From: Mangrovimicrobium sp048323675
GTDB lineage: Bacteria > Pseudomonadota > Gammaproteobacteria > Pseudomonadales > Halieaceae
NCBI RefSeq assembly: GCF_048323675.1
Contig: NZ_JBLWFK010000005.1
Span: forward strand, 248,001 to 312,000
Length of the DNA stretch: 64,000 nucleotides
Direction: 5' to 3'
The notes beneath the pieces were generated by a model. It saw only the letters and a program-made list of their open reading frames with translations. It was not told the DNA's origin and did no database searches. Below, piece after piece: positions 17,357 to 25,409 of this stretch (its first letter is position 1; each line of letters begins with the position of its first letter). A program made the translations under genes and the position numbers.

Positions 17357-20335
17357 CTAGAAACGCTGGCTCAAGCGCGTATACCAGAACCGGCCTTTCA
17401 GGTCGTGAGTCCTGCCGTCGATGTTATCGTTAAAGGCAGACACCGCCAACGGCGCATCGTTATCGAACAGGTTGTCTATCCCGAGAGTCAGGCGCAGGCC
17501 CTCGAGGAAATCGAGGCGATAGTTGAGCTGGATATCCTGAACCACCCAGCTCTTTATATGCCGTGTGCGGTTGCTGTCCGGCACCTGCTCGCGCAGGCTG
17601 TCCACATAGTTCAGCTGATAGCCCACCTGCCAGCGCTTGCGGTTCCAGCGCAGGTCGAGCTGAGCCTTCCATTGCGGAATGCCGCCGAGACCCTCGGAAG
17701 CGGCGTCGCGGAAGGTGCCGGCGATATCCAGTTCCGGTGCGCTGGCGTCCTGCTGGGAAAGGTATTCCCGGATCCAGCTGGCGCTGCCGGATACCTGGAG
17801 CTGGCCCAGCGGCCCCGCCTGTCGCTGCCAGTTGAGGCCGAAGTCCGCACCGCTTACCCGGCGCCGGCCGATATTCAGGTTGTTTGCCCGCACCAGTACC
17901 AGGTTGCCGGATGCGTCCCGCTCGACCCGGTCGGCGAAACTGCCGTTGCGCGCGTTCTGTTCGACGATGTACTGGGCGCTGGACGCGACCACATCGTCCT
18001 GGTCGATGCGGAACATGTCGCCGGAAAATGACAGCCCGGGCACTTGTGGCGGCGTCCACACCAGGCCCAGCCCCCAGGTATCCGAGGTTTCCGGCTCCAG
18101 CTTCGGGTTGCCCCCTTCGAGGGTCAGGAACTGGTTGAGGCTGGGGTCGGATTGCGCACTGCAGCCCGGCAGCACGCCCACATTGGCCGCCTGGGCGCAG
18201 GGGTCGTTGAGGAAAGCCTGGTTCTCGGTGACACCTTCATAGAGTTCGTTCAGGCTCGGTGCCCGGAACCCGCTCGCGTAGCTGGCGCGCAGGGCCAGTG
18301 CGGGTCCGGTCTGCCAGCGCAGGGCGAGGCCGGGGTTGGTGCTGCCGCCGAAATCGCTGTAATGGGAGAAGCGCACGGCCGCCTCGATGTCCAGCGAAGC
18401 CTTCCCGTCGGGACGCTTCCAGACGGGAATCCGGCTTTCCGCGTAGACCTCGGAGATGTCCCGACTGCCCCGGGTTGGCTCGAAATTGGTGGCGCCGATG
18501 ACGTCGGTGGTGCTGAGCAGGGCGCCCGGCTGCTTGCGGGTGGCCTCGCGGCGGTGTTCCATGCCGACGGCCAGGTCGATTCGGCCCGCCGGTAAACCGG
18601 CCAGCGCGCGGCTGATGTTGAGGTCGACGGTGGACAGCTTGTAGTAACCGCTGACTTCACCCGATGCCGCGATGTAGCCGGCCTGGTCCGCGGTGAGGCT
18701 GCCGGTGGGCCCGGTGATGTCTATCGCTATGCAGTCGTCGAGTGGCGGACCCTGGCAGTCCCGGGCAGGGCCGATGCCGCGGCGCAGGTGGTCGGCATTG
18801 ACGATGGCGTAGTTGGTTTCAACCGCTTCACTGCGGCTCCAGTCATAGCCGATATCCCAGTACCAGTCGGACCACAGGCCCTCGAGGGCGAGGCCTGCGC
18901 GCATGACCTCGGACTCGTTGCGCTGGCGCCGGTCGGGCAACTCCAGCAGGCGCCGACGCACGTCGGTGAGCGGCACACCGAATTGGTTGTAGGGGTTGTC
19001 CGCGGCGACCACCAGGGGCTCCTGTTGCATGGCAGTAAAGATGGGGGTGGCCGCCAGCACCGATTCGGCATCGGTTTTCAGGTAGCTCAGCTCCATGCTG
19101 CCGGTGACCCAGTCGTCGAAGTCATAACTGCCGTTGGCATACAGGCTGGCCCGGTCGAAGGGCACCACGGCGGTGGTGTACTGCTGGTAGTTGAAAAGGT
19201 CTTCACTGGTGGCTTCGCGATACCCCTGGGGTGTCGCGATCAGGGTCTGGCCATCGGGCAGAGTGACCCGCGCATCCGCTGTCGCGCTGGATCGCTGGTC
19301 GGTGCCGCCCAGCGCCCGGGTGTCGGCGTTGGCGGAAATGTCGCGGTCGCGACTGTAAATGGGCTTTTGCTGGTACAAAGAGCCGCTGATGAATACCGAA
19401 CCCCGGCTGAAACCGGTGCCGTATTGCAGCGTCTGGGCGTCGGTTTCGAGGTCGTCGCGGTCGGTGGCGCCGTAGAAGCCCTCGGCCAGGAAGCCGCTGA
19501 ACTCGGTTTTGGTGATGATATTGACGACGCCGGCAATGGCATCGGAACCATAAATCGCCGAGGCGCCGTCCTTGAGGATCTCGATCCGCTCCACCGCCGC
19601 CGGGGGAATGCTGTTGAGGTCCACGGAATCCCCGGCAAGGCCGTCATTGGCAACCCGGCGGCCGTTGATCAGCACCAGGGTGTTATTGGCTGGCAGGCCG
19701 CGCAGGGTCACGGTTGCGGTGCCATCGCCACCGTTGGAAATGGCCGTGCTGGTGGCGTTGCCGGAAACCGCGGGCACGAATTTCAGCAGTTCACCGATAC
19801 TCTGGGAACCACTGAGTTCCATTTCATTACGCGTAATGATGTCAACTGGTCCGCCGCCGGTATAGCTGGAGCGCCGGATTCTCGAACCGGTTACCCGGGT
19901 GCTGTACACATAGGTCTCCTCGAGCCCGGGAACATAGACCGGGTGGGAGTCCAGCAGCTCCCGGGGGTTCGGGCAGTCCGGGCAGTTGTCGGCAAACACC
20001 GCGATAACGCTCTGGTCCACCAGTTCCCAGTGCAGCCCGGAGTCTTCCAGCAGGCGATCGAGCGCCTCGTCGAGGGTGAAGTTGCCGGACAGGGTGTCGG
20101 CCGGCAGTCCGCGCAGGGCGTGGTCGGAAAACACGATGGACAGATCGCTCTGCCTGCTCAGCTGAATCAGTGCCGTGGACAGCAGCGGGGCGTCAATCTG
20201 GAAGCGGATGGTGGTTGGGGCTGACGCGACGGCGGTGGGGCTGGTGAAACTGAGTACGGCCCATAACAGGGCCGGCCCTCCGAGAGCCTGGATGCCCCGA
20301 CATCGGGTGATTGGCGTCGCTTGCGTACAGGACAT
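17357..20335 (-). CDS. TonB-dependent receptor with STN signalling domain (FecA-type transducer)
   Basis: Outer-membrane receptor that also signals to an anti-sigma factor. After the signal sequence there is an N-terminal secretin/TonB short domain (about residues 45-110, IRFQIDAPLLSTALIQLSRQ to HWELVDQSVIAVF), the part that contacts FecR-type proteins in the periplasm. The plug follows (TYVYSTRVTGSRIRR, TVTLRGLPANNTLVLINGRR, ERIEILKDGASAIYGSDAIA), then a large barrel ending FWYTRLSQRF. From ATG 20335 it has 992 residues; ATG 20365 is possible. The sigma factor and fecR genes lie immediately upstream on the same strand, giving the classic sigma-anti-sigma-receptor order. The ligand is not identifiable; iron-chelate uptake is typical of this arrangement but glycan uptake also occurs. 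Confidence 0.9.
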   Translation of the reverse strand: MSCTQATPITRCRGIQALGGPALLWAVLSFTSPTAVASAPTTIRFQIDAPLLSTALIQLSRQSDLSIVFSDHALRGLPADTLSGNFTLDEALDRLLEDSGLHWELVDQSVIAVFADNCPDCPNPRELLDSHPVYVPGLEETYVYSTRVTGSRIRRSSYTGGGPVDIITRNEMELSGSQSIGELLKFVPAVSGNATSTAISNGGDGTATVTLRGLPANNTLVLINGRRVANDGLAGDSVDLNSIPPAAVERIEILKDGASAIYGSDAIAGVVNIITKTEFSGFLAEGFYGATDRDDLETDAQTLQYGTGFSRGSVFISGSLYQQKPIYSRDRDISANADTRALGGTDQRSSATADARVTLPDGQTLIATPQGYREATSEDLFNYQQYTTAVVPFDRASLYANGSYDFDDWVTGSMELSYLKTDAESVLAATPIFTAMQQEPLVVAADNPYNQFGVPLTDVRRRLLELPDRRQRNESEVMRAGLALEGLWSDWYWDIGYDWSRSEAVETNYAIVNADHLRRGIGPARDCQGPPLDDCIAIDITGPTGSLTADQAGYIAASGEVSGYYKLSTVDLNISRALAGLPAGRIDLAVGMEHRREATRKQPGALLSTTDVIGATNFEPTRGSRDISEVYAESRIPVWKRPDGKASLDIEAAVRFSHYSDFGGSTNPGLALRWQTGPALALRASYASGFRAPSLNELYEGVTENQAFLNDPCAQAANVGVLPGCSAQSDPSLNQFLTLEGGNPKLEPETSDTWGLGLVWTPPQVPGLSFSGDMFRIDQDDVVASSAQYIVEQNARNGSFADRVERDASGNLVLVRANNLNIGRRRVSGADFGLNWQRQAGPLGQLQVSGSASWIREYLSQQDASAPELDIAGTFRDAASEGLGGIPQWKAQLDLRWNRKRWQVGYQLNYVDSLREQVPDSNRTRHIKSWVVQDIQLNYRLDFLEGLRLTLGIDNLFDNDAPLAVSAFNDNIDGRTHDLKGRFWYTRLSQRF

Positions 20336-20424
20336 AGGTAGCCGTGGCAGCGGCCACGGCCGCATTGGTTCTATGGCGTAAACAAGGGATTGTACCCCGA
20401 GGGGGGAAGCCTATGGCAACGCTA

Positions 20425-21414
20425 TCAGTCGATAGGCGTGATTTTCACCAATTGCACGGTATCTTCATCCAACTGCCGGGCTTCGAGCTGCAAACTGACT
20501 TCCAGGGCCCGCACGATGGACTGTGGCTGCTCGAGGTCGAATACCCCGGAGACCGTCAGCGTGGAAAGCCCGGGGGAGCCCAGCAGGTAGGTGGTCGGGT
20601 AATAGCGCTGCAGCTGGGCTATCAGGTCGGACAGGGGAATGCCGTCGGCCACCAGGCGTCCCTCGCGCCAGGCCAGGCGTTGTTGAACGGACAGTTCTGA
20701 TTGCTGTGACACGTCCCACTCCCCGGGGGAGGCCTGGAGTGACTGGTGCAGGTGCAGCAATTCGACCCTCGGCGCGCGGTTGGCGACTGCGCCGAGTTCA
20801 GTAACGCTGACCACACCTTCGGTGACGGTGACTTCGGTAGCAGTGTCGCGCACGTACACGTCAAAAGCGGTGCCCAGGGCCGTGACCCGGGTATTTCCAG
20901 CGTCCACTTCGAAGGGTTTTGACTTGTCCTTCTGCACGGAGAACCAGGCTTGCCCGCGCTGCAGGTCGATGTAGCGCTGGTCGTCACTGTAGACGACCCG
21001 GATGACGGTTTCGGTGTTCAGCAGTGCATGGGAGCCATCCGGGAGTTCGATATCCGCGCGCTCGCCCATGGCGGTACGGTATATGTCGCCCGCCGGCTGT
21101 TCGTTGCCGCCGGTCCAGAACAGGACGGCCAGCATCAGGGTTGCCGCGGTGGCCACCGCGGCAGGGATCCAGCTACGCTGAACGACACGGAAAAAGCTGC
21201 GGGTCTGCTGCGGCTGTGCCTGCAACATGATCCCCAGTTCGCCCCACAATGCTTCCGCCGCATCCATCGCCTGGCAGTGAGAATCACTCTCCGCCAGCCA
21301 GAGGGCAAAATCCCGGCGATCGGCCTCACTGACGGTGTCCGAACGCAGGCGGGCTATCCAGGCCAGGGCCGCTTCTTCTGCTGCGCGGTCCTGGCGATTA
21401 GCTGTGCTGTTCAC
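20425..21414 (-). CDS. FecR family anti-sigma / sigma-regulator
   Basis: Inner-membrane regulator that holds or activates the ECF sigma factor in response to the outer-membrane receptor. The 329 residues have an N-terminal cytoplasmic DUF4880-like part (AAEEAALAWIARLRSDTVSE with RRDFALWLAESDSH), one membrane helix (AAVATAATLMLAVLFW, near residue 95), a periplasmic FecR domain (RTAMGERADIELPDGSHALL, TAFDVYVRDTATEVTVTEG) and a C-terminal STN-like end. It starts with GTG at 21414, with AGGG eight bases upstream. The start lies inside the 3' end of a tiny ORF (21398-21541) that itself overlaps the sigma gene stop, so all three may be translated in a chain. Confidence 0.9.
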   Translation of the reverse strand: MNSTANRQDRAAEEAALAWIARLRSDTVSEADRRDFALWLAESDSHCQAMDAAEALWGELGIMLQAQPQQTRSFFRVVQRSWIPAAVATAATLMLAVLFWTGGNEQPAGDIYRTAMGERADIELPDGSHALLNTETVIRVVYSDDQRYIDLQRGQAWFSVQKDKSKPFEVDAGNTRVTALGTAFDVYVRDTATEVTVTEGVVSVTELGAVANRAPRVELLHLHQSLQASPGEWDVSQQSELSVQQRLAWREGRLVADGIPLSDLIAQLQRYYPTTYLLGSPGLSTLTVSGVFDLEQPQSIVRALEVSLQLEARQLDEDTVQLVKITPID

Positions 21415-21541
21415 GTGGTTTCCCTACTTCCGGTGCCAATTCCTGCGGAGTACTGGGCCCGGCGTGTGTTGATTGTGTAATTGTAACGAACGAGAGCGCC
21501 AGTGCCTCAATGCCCCGGCGAATTATCGCCAGCTTTTGCAT
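21398..21541 (-). CDS. Tiny ORF (47 aa) overlapping sigma factor and fecR
   Basis: A 47-codon frame whose ATG at 21541 overlaps the sigma-factor TGA as TGATG, and whose stop lies 17 nt inside fecR. The product begins MQKLAIIRRGIEALALSFV and looks like a signal peptide: two Lys/Arg at the start, a hydrophobic core and a possible cleavage after THA, leaving about 20 Pro/Glu/Lys-rich residues. I recognise no family. It could be a real exported micropeptide, or merely a coupling ORF that carries ribosomes from the sigma gene to fecR. No homology evidence is available here. Confidence 0.4.
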   Translation of the reverse strand: MQKLAIIRRGIEALALSFVTITQSTHAGPSTPQELAPEVGKPREQHS

Positions 21542-22074
21542 CACTGGACCCCCTCCGTGTTTTCGAGGGCGGTGCGGCATTCCCGCAGCGCCTGGAGGAT
21601 GTATTTTTCCACGCTGGAGACGGATACCCGCAGTTCCTCGGCGATCGCGCTGTAGGACATTCCGCTCTGCCGGTGCATCAAAAAAGCCTGCCTGGCCTTG
21701 AAGGGCAGGGTGTTGATCGCCTCGTTCACCGCGGCGAGCCGCTGCCTCGCGGCCAGGATCTGTTCCGGTGAAGCGCTGGTCGAGGCCAATTCGATTTCCT
21801 CCGGTGCCCGTTGTTCCCGCGCCAGAAAACGAAAGTGCAGCTTGCGCCGGCGCAGCTGGTCTACCGCCAGGTTGCTGGCGGCCTGGTAGAGGTAGGCGCG
21901 GGGGTTTTCCAGCTGCTCCGGGGTTTCCAGCCGGTGCAGGCGGATGAACACCTCCTGTACCAGCTCGGCGGCCTCGTCGGGGTTGCCCAGTCGCTGTGCG
22001 AGGAAGCTCTCCAGGGCCGCGCGGTGATCGTGGACCAGTTCGGCGATAAACCTGTTTTTGTCGTTTTCCACCAC
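21541..22074 (-). CDS. ECF sigma factor, FecI-like
   Basis: Group IV sigma-70 factor of 177 residues that would direct RNA polymerase to the linked receptor genes. Region 2 is visible in FLAQRLGNPDEAAELVQEVF and ENPRAYLYQAASNLAVDQLR; region 4 in NTLPFKARQAFLMHRQSGMS, YSAIAEELRVSVSSVEKYI with the helix-turn-helix. There is no obvious ATG; GTG at 22074 or 22071 gives the normal N-terminus for FecI-type factors. The frame stays open upstream into the serA 3' end but without family similarity. It sits 76 nt after serA on the same strand and heads the regulator-receptor set. The serine gene upstream is probably unrelated to its regulation. Confidence 0.9.
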   Translation of the reverse strand: MVENDKNRFIAELVHDHRAALESFLAQRLGNPDEAAELVQEVFIRLHRLETPEQLENPRAYLYQAASNLAVDQLRRRKLHFRFLAREQRAPEEIELASTSASPEQILAARQRLAAVNEAINTLPFKARQAFLMHRQSGMSYSAIAEELRVSVSSVEKYILQALRECRTALENTEGVQ

Positions 22075-22150
22075 GGGATCATGCCACCCATCGCAACCGT
22101 GGCGCCAGTCGAATTCACCGGCCCCGCCTGGCGCTGGTTCCTGCCGGGTC

Positions 22151-23380
22151 CTAGAACAGGACCCGTGAGCGAATCGTGCCTTCCACCGCGGCCAGTTTGG
22201 CCAGCACGACGTCACTGTATTCCGCGTCCACATCCATTACCACGTAGCCGATTGCCTCGTTGGTCTGGAGGAACTGGGCCGATACGTTGACGCCCGTTTC
22301 AGAGAACACATTGTTGATCGCGCTCATCACGCCCGGCACGTTGTGGTGGATGTGCAGCAGGCGGTGCTTGTCCTCGTGTTCCGGCAGGGCGACCTCGGGG
22401 AAGTTGACCGAGGAGGTGGTAGTGCCGTTGTCCGAGTAGCGGGCCAGCTTCTCCGCCACCTCCATGCCGATATTTTCCTGGGCCTCGACTGTGCTGCCGC
22501 CGATATGCGGGGTCAGGAAGGTGTTGTCGAACTTGCGCAGGGGCGAGACGAACTCCTCGTCGTTGGAGCGCGGCTCGACCGGGAAAACGTCGATCGCGGC
22601 GCCACCCAGTTTCCTTGTCTCGAGGGCGGCGGCGAGCGCGTCAATATCGACCACGGTGCCGCGCGAGGCATTGATCAGGATGGCGCCATCGGGCATCTGG
22701 GCGAGCTGGTCGGCCCCGAACATGTTGCGGGTGGAGGGGGTGTCGGGCACGTGCAGGCTGACCACGTCGGCACTGGCCAGCAACTGGTTGAGGCTCGGAA
22801 CCTGGCGGGCGTTGCCCACCGGCAACTTGTTGACCACGTCGTAGAACAGCACCTGCATACCCAGGCTCTCGGCGATGATGCCGAGCTGCATGCCGATATT
22901 GCCGTAGCCAACGATGCCGAGCTTCTTGCCGCGAATCTCATAGGAACGGGTGGCGGTTTTCATCCACTCGCCGCGGTGGGCGGCGGCGTTTTTCTCGGCG
23001 ATGCCGCGCAGCAGCAGGATCGCCTCCGCGATGACCAGTTCGGCGACGCTGCGGGTGTTGGAAAACGGCGCGTTGAAAACGGCAACGCCCCGAGAGGTCG
23101 CCGCTTTCAGGTCCACCTGGTTGGTGCCGATACAGAAACAGCCGACGGCCACGAGCTTTTTCGCCGCCTCGAAGACTTCTTCCGTCAGCTGCGTGCGGGA
23201 GCGTATACCCACAAAGTGGGCGTTGGCGATGGCGGCTTTCAGGTCCTCGGTGGGCAGTGCCTTGCTGTGCACTTCCACGTTGGTATAGCCGTCGCGCTCG
23301 AGGGTTTCAATGGCAGAGGGGTGGACCCCCTCCAGCAGCAGGAATTTGATCTTTTCCTTGGGCAGTGACTGTCTGGCCAT
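22151..23380 (-). CDS. serA: D-3-phosphoglycerate dehydrogenase
   Basis: Oxidises 3-phosphoglycerate to 3-phosphohydroxypyruvate, the first step of serine synthesis; cytoplasmic NAD enzyme. The 409 residues show the D-2-hydroxyacid dehydrogenase fold: catalytic-domain start KFLLLEGVHPSAIETLERDG, NAD loop KLGIVGYGNIGMQLG, the arginine-bearing INASRGTVVDIDALA, and the His block LTPHIGGSTVEAQENIG. A C-terminal ACT domain (HRLLHIHHNVPGVMSAINNV onward) indicates feedback control by serine, as in E. coli SerA. It diverges from the FAD-linked 2-hydroxyacid oxidase gene at 23682, and palindromic element A lies in its upstream region. Confidence 0.96.
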   Translation of the reverse strand: MARQSLPKEKIKFLLLEGVHPSAIETLERDGYTNVEVHSKALPTEDLKAAIANAHFVGIRSRTQLTEEVFEAAKKLVAVGCFCIGTNQVDLKAATSRGVAVFNAPFSNTRSVAELVIAEAILLLRGIAEKNAAAHRGEWMKTATRSYEIRGKKLGIVGYGNIGMQLGIIAESLGMQVLFYDVVNKLPVGNARQVPSLNQLLASADVVSLHVPDTPSTRNMFGADQLAQMPDGAILINASRGTVVDIDALAAALETRKLGGAAIDVFPVEPRSNDEEFVSPLRKFDNTFLTPHIGGSTVEAQENIGMEVAEKLARYSDNGTTTSSVNFPEVALPEHEDKHRLLHIHHNVPGVMSAINNVFSETGVNVSAQFLQTNEAIGYVVMDVDAEYSDVVLAKLAAVEGTIRSRVLF

Positions 23381-23518
23381 GTGCGGTCGGTCCTGTTGAG
23401 ATGGCGTCGCCCCGATCGGAAGTGGGGCGGAAAAAAGGCGGCGTATGGTACCATATGCGGCCGTTGAATCAGCGCTGTGTGAAAATTACCCAGCCCGGCC
23501 ACTTGGCTGGTGCGTGGC

Positions 23519-23637
23519 GCGCGCGTGACGGATACTTGCCGGTGGAACACGCCAAAAAGCGTACATCCATGTACAGGCTCGGTCGGCGGCATCCCTGTCG
23601 CCTCACGGTTCCACCGGCAAGTATCCGCCACACACGC
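23519..23637 (+). repeat. Palindromic element, copy A (119 bp)
   Basis: Thirty-nt outer arms (23519-23548 and 23608-23637) are complementary except at three positions. The core starts ACGCCAAAAAGC, holds a first hairpin GTACATCCATGTAC, the linker AGGCTCGG, a second hairpin GGCGGCATCCCTGTCGCC (with one G-T pair), and ends CACG before the right arm. Same length and core as copy C, but with different arm sequence. It fills the 301-nt divergent region between serA and the oxidase gene, about 140 nt upstream of serA. Confidence 0.9.
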
Positions 23638-23681
23638 TAAATCGAACCCCCAGATTACTGAATAGAACCCGGAGAGGCCTC

Positions 23682-25082
23682 TTGGCTGCAATCGATCCCG
23701 CACTGCAAAGCGCATTTGAAGCCATCGTCGGCGCCGACCGCGTATTGACTGACGAGGAGTCGCTGCAGCACTACGGCCGCGACTGGACCCGCTTTTACCC
23801 GCCCATGCCCTGCGCAGTGGTGTTGCCGGGCAGTATTGCCGAAGTGCAGGACGTGGTGCGCCTCGCCGCCCGGGAAAACCTGGCCATCGTCCCCTCCGGC
23901 GGCCGCACCGGGCTGAGCGCCGGTGGCGTGGCCAAAAACGGGGAGCTGGTGCTGGCCCTGGACCGCCTCAACCGGATCGAGGATTTCAATCCGGTGGACC
24001 GCACCGTGCGCTGCGGCGCCGGCGTCGTTACCGAACAATTGCAGCAATATGCAGTGGAGCAGGGCCTGTTCTATCCGGTGGACTTCGCCTCCTCCGGTTC
24101 CAGCCAGCTCGGCGGCAATATCTCCACCAACGCCGGCGGCATCAAGGTCATCCGCTACGGTATGACCCGCGACTGGGTGGCCGGGCTCAAACTGGTGACC
24201 GGCACCGGCGAACTGCTCGATCTCAACCGCGGGCTGGTGAAAAACAACACCGGCTACGACCTGCGCCACCTGGTCATCGGCGCCGAGGGCACCCTCGGCA
24301 TCGTGGTCGAAGCCACCATGCAGCTGGACCAGCCGCCCCAGGACCTGGCGGTCATGGTCCTCGGCGCCCCCGACATGGGGGCCATCATGGAAGTGCTCGC
24401 AGCCTTCCGTGCGGAAGTCCCCCTCTGCGCCTTTGAATTCTTCTCCGAACCGGCCCTGAAAAAAGTGGTGGCCCACCAGGGCCTGCCGCGGCCCTTCGAG
24501 ACCGAGTGCGAATACTACGCCCTGCTGGAATTCGAACAGACCGGCGAAGACACCCTGGACCGCGCCATGGCCGCCTTCGAGCGCTGCGTGGAAGAGGGCT
24601 GGGTGCTCGACGGCACTGTCAGCCAGAGTCTCTCCCAGGCGCAGAACCTGTGGCGCCTGCGCGAGGACATCTCGGAGACCATCACGCCCTGGACGCCCTA
24701 CAAAAACGACATTTCAACGGTTATTTCCCGGGTGCCGGAGTTCCTGGCCGAGGTGGAAGAGGTGGTCAACGGGGCCTACCCGGACTTCGAAATCATCTGG
24801 TTCGGTCATATCGGCGACGGCAACGTGCACCTGAACATCCTCAAGCCGGAGGCGCTGGACATCGATGTGTTCCGCGAGCAGTGCGGCGAAGTGTCCAAGC
24901 TGGTGTTCGATATCGTGCAGCGCTTCGGCGGCTCGGTGTCGGCGGAGCACGGGGTTGGCCTGCTGAAAAAAGACTACCTGCAGTATTCGCGCTCGCCGCT
25001 GGAAATCGAGATCATGCGGCAGATCAAGAAGGCCTTTGACCCGCAGGGGATCATGAACCCGGGCAAGATTTTTGATCTCTGA
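23682..25082 (+). CDS. FAD-binding 2-hydroxyacid dehydrogenase (D-2-hydroxyglutarate dehydrogenase-like)
   Basis: Flavoenzyme of the FAD_binding_4 plus FAD-oxidase_C family (GlcD, D-lactate and D-2-hydroxyglutarate dehydrogenases), 466 residues. FAD-binding blocks are VVLPGSIAEVQDVVRLA, IVPSGGRTGLSAGG, SSSQLGGNISTNAGGI and NTGYDLRHLVIGAEGTLGIV; the C-terminal domain has WFGHIGDGNVHLNI and SVSAEHGVGLLKKDYL, the latter ending the active-site region. It starts with TTG at 23682, preceded by GGAGAGG, and no ATG fits better. It is divergent from serA. SerA is known to reduce 2-oxoglutarate to D-2-hydroxyglutarate as a side reaction, and Pseudomonas couples SerA to a D-2-hydroxyglutarate dehydrogenase next door, so this specificity is favoured. 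Glycolate oxidase subunit GlcD is less likely, as no glcE/F follow. Confidence 0.85.
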   Translation: MAAIDPALQSAFEAIVGADRVLTDEESLQHYGRDWTRFYPPMPCAVVLPGSIAEVQDVVRLAARENLAIVPSGGRTGLSAGGVAKNGELVLALDRLNRIEDFNPVDRTVRCGAGVVTEQLQQYAVEQGLFYPVDFASSGSSQLGGNISTNAGGIKVIRYGMTRDWVAGLKLVTGTGELLDLNRGLVKNNTGYDLRHLVIGAEGTLGIVVEATMQLDQPPQDLAVMVLGAPDMGAIMEVLAAFRAEVPLCAFEFFSEPALKKVVAHQGLPRPFETECEYYALLEFEQTGEDTLDRAMAAFERCVEEGWVLDGTVSQSLSQAQNLWRLREDISETITPWTPYKNDISTVISRVPEFLAEVEEVVNGAYPDFEIIWFGHIGDGNVHLNILKPEALDIDVFREQCGEVSKLVFDIVQRFGGSVSAEHGVGLLKKDYLQYSRSPLEIEIMRQIKKAFDPQGIMNPGKIFDL

Positions 25083-25409
25083 TTTATCAGTTGGTTGATT
25101 TCCAGTGCTTTTGGAGCTGAAAGCCTGACTTATGCAAACCGGTTAACTTCGTTTGTAGGAAACTCCGGGCCTTCGATGGTCCCGACGTGATGCAACTGGT
25201 CCTGTGGGCCACTCTGTCTTGTGTTCATGTTTGGCCCTGAGAGTCGTCCCGAGTCCTTTCGGCAAATACCCCCCGCGAAAACCGCCAAAAAGCGCACATC
25301 CATGTGCGCTTTTTGGCGGTCCCGACCAGGCAACAACACCTGACCGATTCGCGGATCGTCAAAGTGATGAGCGGGTAAAAACCGCGGACCCAGTAGACAG
25401 GACTGGCCG
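25083..25409. other. Gene-free convergent region
   Basis: 327 nt between the tail ends of the 2-hydroxyacid dehydrogenase gene and srkA. The only structure I see is the short palindromic element B at 25281-25320. Open frames here are short and consist mainly of translated repeat sequence. Confidence 0.7.
25281..25320. repeat. Palindromic element, reduced copy B (40 bp perfect hairpin)
   Basis: ACCGCCAAAAAGCGCACAT (25281-25299) is followed by CC and its exact reverse complement (25302-25320). It contains the conserved CGCCAAAAAGCGCACATCC start of the larger elements, but the second half is an inverted copy of the first instead of the second hairpin and outer arms. It may act as a terminator between the two convergent genes. 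Confidence 0.75.

Noticed and set aside
13863..22074. Polysaccharide utilisation locus around the two TonB receptors
   Set aside because: No SusD-like, glycoside hydrolase or lyase genes are present; the set fits receptor signalling rather than a PUL.
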